Part shown: one piece after another, positions 8,278 through 15,162 of the stretch | How the letters are laid out: every line of letters begins with the position of its first letter | How positions within the stretch are numbered: position 1 is the first letter of the stretch | NCBI GenBank assembly: GCA_964558295.1 | Contig: CAZLDQ010000100.1 | Span: 1-20,523, forward strand | Reading direction: 5' to 3' | Source: JBDKTH01 sp964558295 | GTDB lineage: Bacteria > Planctomycetota > Planctomycetia > Pirellulales > Thermoguttaceae | Length of the DNA stretch: 20,523 nt | The notes under the pieces: generated by a model | What the model was told of the DNA's origin: nothing | Seen by the model: the letters and a program-made list of their open reading frames with translations, nothing else | Database searches by the model: none | Translations under genes and position numbers: made by a program

Positions 8278-10392
8278 GGGCAGCTTGAGCGCCGGACGCT
8301 CGACTTGCTTGGGTAGCGCGACCCAGTCGGCCGGACCGACTAGACCGATTGTGCTCGTATCGATCGGCTTGAAGCCGAGGGCGAGGGCAGGCGAATCGGA
8401 GGCCAGGCGGAAGTCGAACTTGTCGGGAGCGACGAATTTCGGATCGGCCACCACCGAATGCACGTCGTGCCCTGCGGCCTGCCACTTCTTCAGGTCTAGT
8501 GTGCCAGGAAACACGGCGGGCTTGCCGCTGGCGTCCCAGTAGCAATTGTAGTCGAGCTTAAAGTGGCCGTTCGACCAGGCGCCGCCGAGCAATGGGGCGT
8601 TGTTGGCATAGATGATGTTCCGCTCCACGGTGAACGAGCTGTGCTCTTCCTGGCGCGAGCGACGCAACTGCCCCACGGTGGACGACAGGGCCAGGATGTT
8701 GTTGCGCACCACGTTCTCCTTACCGTAGTGCTGATGGAAAGCACCGTCTTTGACGCGATAGACGATGTTATTCTCCATCAGAATCCCGGTGCTCCCCTCG
8801 TCCGTATAAAGCCCCCAGCCGCCGTAGCTATAGGACGAGACATCGTGGATCAAGTTCGCCGAAAGCTGCGTGCCTGGAGAGTCACCCAGGGTGTAGATGC
8901 CGCCTAAGTCGCTGAGTTGGTTGTAACCGAGGTGATGGATGTGGTTGGAGGCGATCAGGTTGTGATGGGCCGTGGTCGGCGCATAACCCCAGCTCCAGCC
9001 GAGCGAGACGCCCGTGTAGAGGAAGTCACAAATCTCGTTGTGGTGAATCTTGTTGTGCGAGCTGCGTCCGATCCACACACCAATCCCCGCATGATAGACG
9101 TGGCCTCCGTCATGGATGAACGAGTTGTAGACCTCGTTGCGTTCAGCCTGAAGTTCCGGTTCCCTGGGCAACTCTGTCTCACCCAAACGCACACCGCCGG
9201 CGCCCAGATCGTGCAGGTGGCACTGAACCACGCGGTTATCCTTGGAGCCCCGTTCAAACCAGAGGCCATAACCGCCGGTGTGGGCAATCTCACAGCGATC
9301 GAACAGGCAGTGTCTCGCTCCCCGGGCGAACACGGTAGCGGTCTTCAGACTGGCGTTGGCTTGGCCGTCGACCATCTCGGCTGCGGGCATGATCCAGTCG
9401 GTGTGTTGAAACGAAAGCCCTTCGAATCGGAGATGCTGGACCGGCTTGCCCGCCGCTATGTCGCCCTCGATATGGAGCACTTCCTCGGGACGCGGGGCGA
9501 CCACTTCCGCCTTGGTCAGGTCTTCGCCCGGCCGTGGATAGTAGAACAGTTCTCCCGTCCGGCGGTTGAGGTACCATTCGCCTGGGGCATCGAGTCCTTC
9601 CTGGACGAATTCGATGTAGTAGCGCTGCGTCTTTTCCCAGTAGCCCATCGGCCAACCACTGGGGGCCGTGAATTCGACAAGCCGTTCCGCCGTATCGAGT
9701 TGCTTGATCACATGCCGGGAGGTGGTCCAGGAGTGATAAACGACCACGACGGCGTCGTCGAGATTGGACCAGAGCTTCAGGTCGTCGTTCTGGTAGTGGA
9801 ACGAGATCTTGGTGGCCGGATTGCGCCGGGCTTCGTCGTGGTTCTTGTACTCGACACCCGGGCCGGCGGTACGGAACGTGTCCGGAGCGTTGGGGAACCG
9901 GGCGGGAATCGCTCGCCGACCGTTGACGAACAGTTGGCGGAAATACCACTTCCCGTCCTTTACCTCTGGGATGACGGTTTTCCAGACAGGCGAGTCGCTT
10001 GGTTTAGCCCAGCCGGTGATCGCCACGCCACCGCTGATAACCGGCTTCTCGCCGGGATAGGCGGCGTAGGTAATCGGCCGTTCGTCATTGCCCGAGTCAT
10101 CGGGGGTAAAGCGGATCGGCGCAGCGATCCGATAGGTCCCGCCGCGCACCAGGACGGTAAACGGCTTGTAAAGGGTGGCCATGGCCTTGTGATAGCGAAT
10201 GGCGTCGCGGGCACCTTCAAGCGTGGCTTTGGGACCGTCGCTGCCGTCGGCCGTTGGGGTGGGCAACCGTCCCGACCACTCGTCATTGCCATTGGGGGCC
10301 ACGTAGAAGTCGGCCGAGGGTGTCTCGGCCCCTGCAATCGATATGGTAAGCAGTCCAAAAAGCAAGGCAACGGGAAGGGAGCGAAGCGTCAT
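8266..10392 (-). CDS. Secreted right-handed parallel beta-helix protein
   Basis: The protein has 708 residues, with ATG at 10392 and GGAG about 7 nt upstream. Residues 1-22 are a Sec signal (SLPVALLFGLLTISIAGAE). The mature N-terminus SADFYVAPNGNDEWSG and GPKATLEGARDAIR is common to secreted planctomycete and Bacteroidetes beta-helix proteins. The centre (about 330-620) is rich in Asn/His/Gly turns of pectate-lyase-like coils (HNKIHHNEICDFLYTG, ENNIVYRVKDGAF, VRNNILALSS, VERNIIYANNAPLLGG), consistent with PbH1 repeats. Such proteins often act on or bind polysaccharides; lyase or hydrolase activity cannot be settled here. A long frame on the opposite strand (8917-10437) is a shadow. It is divergent from the isomerase-like gene, and the last codons and TGA fall inside a heptad-periodic block. 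Confidence 0.88.
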   Translation of the reverse strand: MTLRSLPVALLFGLLTISIAGAETPSADFYVAPNGNDEWSGRLPTPTADGSDGPKATLEGARDAIRYHKAMATLYKPFTVLVRGGTYRIAAPIRFTPDDSGNDERPITYAAYPGEKPVISGGVAITGWAKPSDSPVWKTVIPEVKDGKWYFRQLFVNGRRAIPARFPNAPDTFRTAGPGVEYKNHDEARRNPATKISFHYQNDDLKLWSNLDDAVVVVYHSWTTSRHVIKQLDTAERLVEFTAPSGWPMGYWEKTQRYYIEFVQEGLDAPGEWYLNRRTGELFYYPRPGEDLTKAEVVAPRPEEVLHIEGDIAAGKPVQHLRFEGLSFQHTDWIMPAAEMVDGQANASLKTATVFARGARHCLFDRCEIAHTGGYGLWFERGSKDNRVVQCHLHDLGAGGVRLGETELPREPELQAERNEVYNSFIHDGGHVYHAGIGVWIGRSSHNKIHHNEICDFLYTGVSLGWSWGYAPTTAHHNLIASNHIHHLGYNQLSDLGGIYTLGDSPGTQLSANLIHDVSSYSYGGWGLYTDEGSTGILMENNIVYRVKDGAFHQHYGKENVVRNNILALSSTVGQLRRSRQEEHSSFTVERNIIYANNAPLLGGAWSNGHFKLDYNCYWDASGKPAVFPGTLDLKKWQAAGHDVHSVVADPKFVAPDKFDFRLASDSPALALGFKPIDTSTIGLVGPADWVALPKQVERPALKLPGEE

Positions 10393-10416
10393 CTGGTTCT
10401 CCTTTCGTTAACCGAG

Positions 10417-10422
10417 ATTATA
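10417..10422 (-). promoter_or_regulatory. -10 box upstream of the beta-helix gene
   Basis: TATAAT is present on the minus strand, 24 nt upstream of the ATG at 10392. No good -35 hexamer lies 16-18 nt further upstream (AGCTGC at 17), so activation by a regulator would be needed if this is the promoter. Confidence 0.35.
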
Positions 10423-10470
10423 GGGTGTCTGTCATGAGGGCAGCTTCCCCTTGGACGCAATGCGGTCGGC

Positions 10471-10491
10471 ATGGGGCTGCGGCCCCATTTT
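10471..10491 (+). terminator. Terminator-like hairpin upstream of the isomerase-like gene
   Basis: ATGGGGC (10471-10477) and GCCCCAT (10482-10488) form a 7-bp stem with a TGCG loop, followed by TTT (10489-10491). The orientation fits termination on the plus strand, yet the nearest upstream plus-strand gene ends more than 2 kb earlier, so it would act on a leader or on antisense read-through. Confidence 0.35.
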
Positions 10492-10776
10492 AGCCCGCCC
10501 ATCGACAGGAGGTACTGGTGATTAACTGCAATGTAGGAAATGACTAGGCTTCCCCTCACGGGAGTGGAACTTGCGTTGGCCGACTCATTGGCAACGAAAC
10601 GCTGCTGCGAACGCGTGAAATATCTCGTGCTTGGCCTGCACAATCGCCACTTTTCTTCCTGACACGACCCGATTATCATGAGTGACTGATCTTTCTGGGA
10701 CCAGGTCCGTCCCGGCGTGGTGTGCCCAAGTGAGCCGTTCCGATCGCCGGGCCTTTCTCTTCGAGGAGATGTATCA

Positions 10777-12438
10777 ATGGCGTATGCAATCCCGCCCCTT
10801 GCCAAGCCGCCGAAGGCGAAAAAGAAGCAAGTCCTTTTGGTGGCCAACGGCGATCAACGGTTGTCGGCTAACCAGAACTGCTGGGCCAAACAGCACGAGA
10901 TGGAAGAAGCCCTGGCAAAGGCTCTGGCCGATGCCGGCTATGAACTCGTTCGCGCCCACGCCTACAAGCCGGGGGAACAACACGGGTTCATCGGTTCGCA
11001 GAAGGAAGGGATGGAGGTCTTTGCCAGTATCGATCCGACAGCCAAGCTGATCGTCGCCGAAGCCGTCTGGCAGTATTCTCATCACGTCTTGGCCGGACTG
11101 TTGAGCCACGAAGGGCCGATCTTGACGGTGGCCAACTGGTCAGGCACCTGGCCGGGCCTGGTCGGCATGCTCAACCTCAACGCCTGCTTGACCAAGGCCG
11201 GCAAGAAGTACTCCACCCTCTGGGCCGAAGACTTTGCCGCTCCTGAGTTCCTCAAGAAGCTGAAAATCTGGCTCGACAAGGGAGAGGTCAAACATCCGAT
11301 CAAACATGTGACCAAGCTCAAAGATGTCAAGCTCCCCTCGGCCGAACGCAAGTTGGGCGAGGCACTGGCCGCCCAGCTCGCCCGCGAGAAGGCCATTCTG
11401 GGCGTATTTGACGAAGGGTGCATGGGGATGTACAACGCGATCATCCCCGATGAATTGCTCAATCCAACCGGCGTCTATAAGGAACGCCTCAGTCAGTCAA
11501 CCCTCTACTATGAAACGACGCAGGTCCCGGATGCCGAGGCGGAAGCCGTCTACAAGTGGCTGCTCGACCGAGGAATGAAGTTCGTTCTGGGGAAGGATCC
11601 CGAGACCGATCTGACCTACGAGCAGGTTCTTACCCAATGCAAGATGTATATTGCCGCCTTGCGGATCGCCGACGACTTCGGCTGCTCCTGCATCGGCATC
11701 CAGTATCAGCAGGGCCTTAAGGACCTGCTGCCGGCCAGCGACCTGGTCGAAGGGATGCTCAACAACAGCGATCGTCCACCGGTCACCTCGCGCGACGGCA
11801 AGCGGGTTCTCTATGAGGGCCAACCGCTAGTCCACTACAACGAGGTCGACCAATGCGCCGGCCTGGACGGGTTGATGACCTACCGCATCCACAAGGCGAT
11901 GGGCCAGCCGGTGGAAAACACTCTCCACGACGTGCGCTGGGGTGATTGGGATCAGTCGGGCACGGTGGAAGACTATGTCTGGGTCTTCCTGATCAGCGGC
12001 AGTGCTCCGCCGGCCCACTTCATCGACGGCTGGAAAGGCGCCTCCAGCGAACGCCAGCCCTCGATGTACTTCCGTCTTGGCGGTGGGACGCTCAAGGGAA
12101 TCTCCAAGCCGGGCGAGATCGTCTGGTCGCGAGTGTTCGTAGAAAGCGGCAAGCTGAAGATGGATCTCGGCCGGGCCGAAGTGGTCGCACTGCCGCAGGA
12201 AGAGACCGAGCGGCGCTGGAAGGAAACCACCCCGCAGTGGCCGATCATGCACGCGGTGACCTACGGCGTCAGCCGTGACCAGTTCATGGCCCGCCACAAG
12301 TCGAACCATATCCAGGTCGTCTATGCCAATAGCGCCGCCGAAGCCGACAAGGCCCTCTTGGCCAAGGCCGCCATGGCCCAAGCGATGGGTATGGAAGTGG
12401 CCCTTTGTGGCACGCGCAAGAACGGCAAGGCGTGGTAG
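10777..12438 (+). CDS. L-fucose/L-arabinose isomerase family-like protein
   Basis: The 553-residue protein starts at ATG 10777 with GAGGAG 8 nt upstream. It has no signal peptide, so it is cytoplasmic. The N-terminal half alternates strands and helices as in sugar isomerases (QVLLVANGDQRLS, KLIVAEAVWQYSHHVLAG). The middle has GVFDEGCMGMYNAIIPDELL (about 209-228) and DFGCSCIGIQYQQGLKDL (about 300-317), which resemble metal- and substrate-binding segments of FucI-type ketol isomerases. The C-terminus has ARHKSNHIQVVYA, resembling the conserved His region. FucI-type enzymes use a divalent metal to interconvert an aldose and a ketose. Known FucI is about 590 residues, so the length fits. Activity on a particular sugar is not shown, and the protein may be a divergent subgroup. 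It stands alone, with a strong hairpin after the stop. Confidence 0.65.
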   Translation: MAYAIPPLAKPPKAKKKQVLLVANGDQRLSANQNCWAKQHEMEEALAKALADAGYELVRAHAYKPGEQHGFIGSQKEGMEVFASIDPTAKLIVAEAVWQYSHHVLAGLLSHEGPILTVANWSGTWPGLVGMLNLNACLTKAGKKYSTLWAEDFAAPEFLKKLKIWLDKGEVKHPIKHVTKLKDVKLPSAERKLGEALAAQLAREKAILGVFDEGCMGMYNAIIPDELLNPTGVYKERLSQSTLYYETTQVPDAEAEAVYKWLLDRGMKFVLGKDPETDLTYEQVLTQCKMYIAALRIADDFGCSCIGIQYQQGLKDLLPASDLVEGMLNNSDRPPVTSRDGKRVLYEGQPLVHYNEVDQCAGLDGLMTYRIHKAMGQPVENTLHDVRWGDWDQSGTVEDYVWVFLISGSAPPAHFIDGWKGASSERQPSMYFRLGGGTLKGISKPGEIVWSRVFVESGKLKMDLGRAEVVALPQEETERRWKETTPQWPIMHAVTYGVSRDQFMARHKSNHIQVVYANSAAEADKALLAKAAMAQAMGMEVALCGTRKNGKAW

Positions 12439-12458
12439 CGGGCCGAAAGTCTTGATGG

Positions 12459-12492
12459 ACGAGGGCGGTAGTCGATCGACTGCCGCCCTCGT
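12459..12492 (+). terminator. Strong stem-loop after the isomerase-like gene
   Basis: The 34-nt segment is self-complementary along its whole length, centred between 12475 and 12476. All pairs are Watson-Crick except one T-G (12469 with 12482). The ends are ACGAGGGCGG and CCGCCCTCGT. It starts 21 nt after the TAG stop. A C-rich stretch rather than U-tract follows, so it is a probable terminator without certainty about mechanism. Confidence 0.6.
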
Positions 12493-12637
12493 TGCCCCCC
12501 TTTCCGATCGGCAGGTTCAGCCCCTCACGGCTTGACACCACCCGCATTGCCGCTATATCCCGCCCCCCGTTGTGAATCCCGGTCTCCTTGCCGGAGGGAA
12601 GAGCAGGCACCGCCTGGGACGCGACCTAAACTTCCTT

Positions 12638-13033
12638 ATGCAAACACAACAGGGTATGGACGAAACATCTCTGGGTTGCCCAATCGATCTGAACCACATT
12701 TTGGCAGAACTCGATGGGGAAGAAGGCTTTTTGCACGAATTGATCAAGGAGTTCGTGGCAATCGTACATGGCCAATTGGCCACGCTCCGTCAGGCGATCG
12801 ACGACAAGGAGGCCGAAGTGGTTGCCCACGAAGCTCACGCTATCAAAGGCGGGGCGGCCAACCTGACGGCAGTCGACCTGTCGAGCGTTGCGGCCACGTT
12901 GGAGATGATGGCCAGAGCTGGGACATTCGACCATGCCGGCAAGGTTCTCCAGCGTCTAACAGAAGAGTGGAGCCGCCTGGAGTGTTTCACGAGGAGTTGG
13001 CAACCGGCCGAACCCGCCGGAGTGATCAGATAG
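12638..13033 (+). CDS. HPt domain histidine phosphotransfer protein
   Basis: The protein has 131 residues from ATG 12638. It carries an HPt four-helix bundle: LNHILAELDGEEGFLHELIKEFV is the first helical pair and EAHAIKGGAANLTA holds the phospho-accepting His (about residue 67) in the family H-x-x-K-G motif. HPt proteins pass phosphate between a hybrid sensor kinase and a response regulator in the cytoplasm. The start is uncertain: 12638 and 12656 both lack a good ribosome-binding site, and a GTG at 12572 opens the same frame but adds a basic stretch unlike HPt proteins. The receiver gene follows 22 nt downstream on the same strand, so the pair is probably one transcript and could form a phosphorelay module. 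No kinase gene is visible nearby. Confidence 0.82.
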   Translation: MQTQQGMDETSLGCPIDLNHILAELDGEEGFLHELIKEFVAIVHGQLATLRQAIDDKEAEVVAHEAHAIKGGAANLTAVDLSSVAATLEMMARAGTFDHAGKVLQRLTEEWSRLECFTRSWQPAEPAGVIR

Positions 13034-13055
13034 GCGGCCGAAGGGGGAATGAACC

Positions 13056-13481
13056 GTGAAAACCCTGGTTGTCGATGACGAAGCGGTCAGTCGTAAGATG
13101 CTTGAACGGATCATGCGCAGCTTCGGCGACTGCATGGCCGTCAACAGTGGGGCCGAAGCGATCGTCGCCTTCGAGGCCGCCTGGCACAACTGGGCGCCGT
13201 TCGATCTGGTCACCCTCGACGTATCCATGCCGGACATGCTAGGGATTGATGTCCTCAAACGTATTCGGCACTTGGAGGACACCAAACAGGTGCCGCCCGA
13301 AAAGCGGGTCAAGATCATCATGGTCACTGCCCACTCGGACAAGGACACGGTCATCGCCGCCATTCAGGCCGGTTGCAACGACTACCTCACCAAGCCCTTC
13401 CATCAAGCGAGCATCGCCAAGAAGCTCCTCAAGCTCTGGACCCCCTGGAGCGATCCGGTCGTCCGCACGGCCGGCGTGTAG
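13056..13481 (+). CDS. CheY-like single-domain response regulator
   Basis: The 141-residue protein starts with GTG 13056, preceded by GGGGGA about 7 nt upstream. It is a stand-alone receiver domain with all the expected residues: acidic pair D7/D8 (VVDDE), phospho-acceptor D55 (VTLDVSMPD), T91 (MVTAHS) and K113 (LTKPF). There is no DNA-binding or enzymatic output domain, so it acts by protein contact or as a phosphate sink. Its partner is probably the HPt protein encoded just upstream. A heptad-periodic stretch begins at the base after the TAG stop. Confidence 0.92.
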   Translation: MKTLVVDDEAVSRKMLERIMRSFGDCMAVNSGAEAIVAFEAAWHNWAPFDLVTLDVSMPDMLGIDVLKRIRHLEDTKQVPPEKRVKIIMVTAHSDKDTVIAAIQAGCNDYLTKPFHQASIAKKLLKLWTPWSDPVVRTAGV

Positions 13482-13530
13482 GAAATGACAAAAGACACAT
13501 GATGAATGCTAAGTGATCAATGAAGAATCC
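13482..13530 (+). repeat. Heptad-periodic sequence directly after the receiver gene
   Basis: Seven consecutive 7-nt units run from the first base after the TAG stop, with rough consensus NRAATGA (examples GAAATGA, TCAATGA, TAAGTGA). The segment ATGATGAATGC (13499-13509) is the perfect inverse of 13549-13559, so the two flanking blocks could pair as a weak bidirectional terminator. Confidence 0.55.
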
Positions 13531-13548
13531 CAAAGCGGACTCACTCGT

Positions 13549-13576
13549 GCATTCATCATTCCGCCTTCTGCATTAG
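13549..13576 (-). repeat. Heptad-periodic sequence at the stop of the DUF4190-like gene
   Basis: Four 7-nt units in register on the minus strand (for example GGAATGA and TGAATGC) include the TAA stop at 13573-13575. The pattern resembles the block at 13482-13530 read in the opposite direction. Confidence 0.5.
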
Positions 13577-14337
13577 CGTCTCTCGCGCCCGTCAGGACCG
13601 ACTCCCCCGTCGGCGCTGACAATCCGCCATTCGGCCCGGGAGGGTTCGGTTAGGTGGTGGCGTTCCAAGACCAACTTCAGGAAGAAAGTCTTCTTCGCGC
13701 CGGCCTCGGGAAACGTGACGGCGTAAACGAGGGAGACGATGTCGTTGCCCTTCTCTTGGCCCTGGCTCGGGCACACATAGTAGCGAACTTGGGCTTGGTC
13801 GCCTAGCGCCATCAGGGTCTTGATCTCAGGCCGTTCGATGTAGGCCTGGAGGTCTTGCCGAGGCTCCGACCCCTCATAGTAGACCGACCAAAGTTTGTCG
13901 TCCAAGGGGTGGCGAGCGGCCGGATTGATGGCCAACTGATGTGCTTTCTGCGGCTCACGATTACGCAGAGAGTCGAACCAGAGCGAGGCAAACTGCTGGG
14001 CTTCGCGGCGAACAAGCTCGTTGTACGTATACCAGTCGGCCGTAGCCACGGCACCGAAAAAGATCGAGAGGTTCAACCCAACCAAGGCTGCCTTGCGTCC
14101 GAGAAGCAACGGCGCTGCCCGGGCGATTTGTCGCAACGCCAAGCTGTTAACCACGACGCCTGCCAGGGCTACAAACCACATCGCCGGCGACAACAGAGCT
14201 GTCACGGCCAGCAGACCGCAGAAGAGGCCGACGACTGCCAAGATGCTCACCGCTTGGTACTCGGCGACCTCGGCATCTTGCGGGGTGGGAAGACGGCAGT
14301 GGAGAAGTTCTGTATCAACCATACCGGGAAGCTTCAC
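13573..14337 (-). CDS. DUF4190-like membrane protein of unknown function
   Basis: The protein has 254 residues with GTG at 14337; an ATG at 14322 is an alternative and neither has a clear ribosome-binding site. Residues about 27-105 hold hydrophobic segments (AVSILAVVGLFCGLLAVTALL, MWFVALAGVVVNSLALRQIAR, AALVGLNLSIFFGAVA) in the layout of DUF4190-type proteins: two helices, a basic ALRQIAR turn, then a third helix. The C-terminal 140 residues are soluble and not recognised (FASLWFDSLRNREPQKAHQLA, then RYYVCPSQG and TFFLKLVLERHHL) and may form a cystatin- or NTF2-like domain; that is a guess. It starts 5 nt after the CvpA-family stop, which points to translational coupling and a shared membrane role. 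Confidence 0.7.
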   Translation of the reverse strand: MKLPGMVDTELLHCRLPTPQDAEVAEYQAVSILAVVGLFCGLLAVTALLSPAMWFVALAGVVVNSLALRQIARAAPLLLGRKAALVGLNLSIFFGAVATADWYTYNELVRREAQQFASLWFDSLRNREPQKAHQLAINPAARHPLDDKLWSVYYEGSEPRQDLQAYIERPEIKTLMALGDQAQVRYYVCPSQGQEKGNDIVSLVYAVTFPEAGAKKTFFLKLVLERHHLTEPSRAEWRIVSADGGVGPDGRERR

Positions 14338-14342
14338 GCTGG

Positions 14343-15044
14343 TTATCGTTTAGGAACTTGCGATCCGTACTCGGTTTCCGGGACCCGTACCACTTTCTTC
14401 GTTTCCACGTAGTTCTGCAGCATTGCACGACGCGTGGCATACTTGGGCAGGAAATCAGCATTACGGTCAAACACGGCCAACCCTTGCTCGGCCGCATCCG
14501 TGCTCCGGCCGTAGAGATTCTGGTCGCGTTCCGCTGGGGTGAGCGCGCGGCAGAACGGCCCGTAGGACATCCGCTGCATGAAGCCCAGCCACTGCCGATC
14601 CGGAGCCAATCCGGCCATCATGTGCGATTCCGGATCAAAGCCCCCGAACATGAAGTTGCGGGCCAACGGCGCCATGTGGAGGCTCATCGCCGTGAAGCAG
14701 ACCATGACCCACCCGACCCACGCAGCAAAAAAGGCTCCGCCCACTTGATCGGCGACCTTGATGAAGCGGACCTTGGTCCGCGAGAGCTTGTCGGTCACGG
14801 CCCGCATGATCCCGAAGATCACGGCGAACAAGGCCCAGAGCATCAGGTAATCCCAGAAGAAGGTGAACGAGGACACATACTGCTCGACCAACTTGGCTAA
14901 TGGCTCCCAGAAGTTGGTGGCCAACAACGCAGCCGTCACCACATTAATCAGTGTAATGGCATTGCCCCACATGCCCTCCGGATAGAGCGTCGCCGCGATT
15001 GCCACGAAAAGCAGGAACAGCAGCAAGGGAAGAATCAAGGTCAT
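14343..15044 (-). CDS. CvpA family membrane protein
   Basis: The protein has 233 residues from ATG 15044. It has four hydrophobic segments in the N-terminal 140 residues: LILPLLLFLLFVAIAATLY, ITLINVVTAALLATNFW, FFWDYLMLWALFAVIFGIMRAV and QVGGAFFAAWVGWVMVCFTA. The layout and the KVADQVGGAFFAAWVGWVMV segment match CvpA-family proteins, named for colicin V production, whose molecular role is poorly defined. The C-terminal 90 residues are soluble and charged, a tail often added in planctomycetes. No Shine-Dalgarno precedes the ATG; instead a 42-nt heptad repeat ends 5 nt upstream of it. The gene lies 113 nt downstream of the GspE-like gene and is coupled to the next gene. Confidence 0.78.
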   Translation of the reverse strand: MTLILPLLLFLLFVAIAATLYPEGMWGNAITLINVVTAALLATNFWEPLAKLVEQYVSSFTFFWDYLMLWALFAVIFGIMRAVTDKLSRTKVRFIKVADQVGGAFFAAWVGWVMVCFTAMSLHMAPLARNFMFGGFDPESHMMAGLAPDRQWLGFMQRMSYGPFCRALTPAERDQNLYGRSTDAAEQGLAVFDRNADFLPKYATRRAMLQNYVETKKVVRVPETEYGSQVPKR

Positions 15045-15049
15045 GGTTG

Positions 15050-15091
15050 CGGATTTCGGATTTGGAATTTCAGATTTGGGATTTCAGATTT
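15050..15091 (-). repeat. Six-unit heptanucleotide tandem repeat before the CvpA-family gene
   Basis: Read on minus, six contiguous 7-nt units fit AAATYYS (two are AAATCTG and two AAATCCG). It occupies the place of the ribosome-binding site, ending 5 nt before the ATG at 15044. This is the cleanest example of the 7-nt periodicity in the window. Confidence 0.8.
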
Positions 15092-15127
15092 GACGACAGA
15101 TGGGCCGTGAATCTCACCGTTCTATCT

Positions 15128-15162
15128 TCGACTCACTCTTCCCTCTCCACTCTTCCCCTACT
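15128..15162 (-). repeat. Heptad-periodic purine-rich sequence after the GspE-like gene
   Basis: CACTCTTCCC occurs at 15134-15143 and again at 15148-15157, exactly 14 nt (two heptads) apart, and the units continue through the TAG stop at 15158-15160. On the minus strand it is a purine-rich run starting at the stop codon. Confidence 0.55.

Larger units (their letters stand above)
10393..10776. other. Divergent intergenic region
   Basis: These 384 nt separate the beta-helix gene (minus) from the isomerase-like gene (plus). They hold a good -10 box for the former, a terminator-like hairpin at 10471-10491, a Shine-Dalgarno-led mini reading frame at 10518-10547 and the short palindrome GGACCAGGTCC near 10700. 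A 152-codon minus-strand frame across the region does not look like protein. No RNA gene was recognised. Confidence 0.5.

Noticed and set aside
8917..10437. 506-codon plus-strand reading frame opposite the beta-helix gene
   Set aside because: It is antisense to a gene with a clear signal peptide and repeat structure, lacks a ribosome-binding site and reads as low-information Val/Gly/Arg-rich sequence, as expected opposite GC-rich codons.
10389..10847. 152-codon minus-strand frame across the divergent gap
   Set aside because: It overlaps the starts of both flanking genes, has no ribosome-binding site and does not look like protein in composition.
13482..13576. CRISPR-like array
   Set aside because: The units are 7 nt, imperfect and contiguous, with no spacers and no cas genes.
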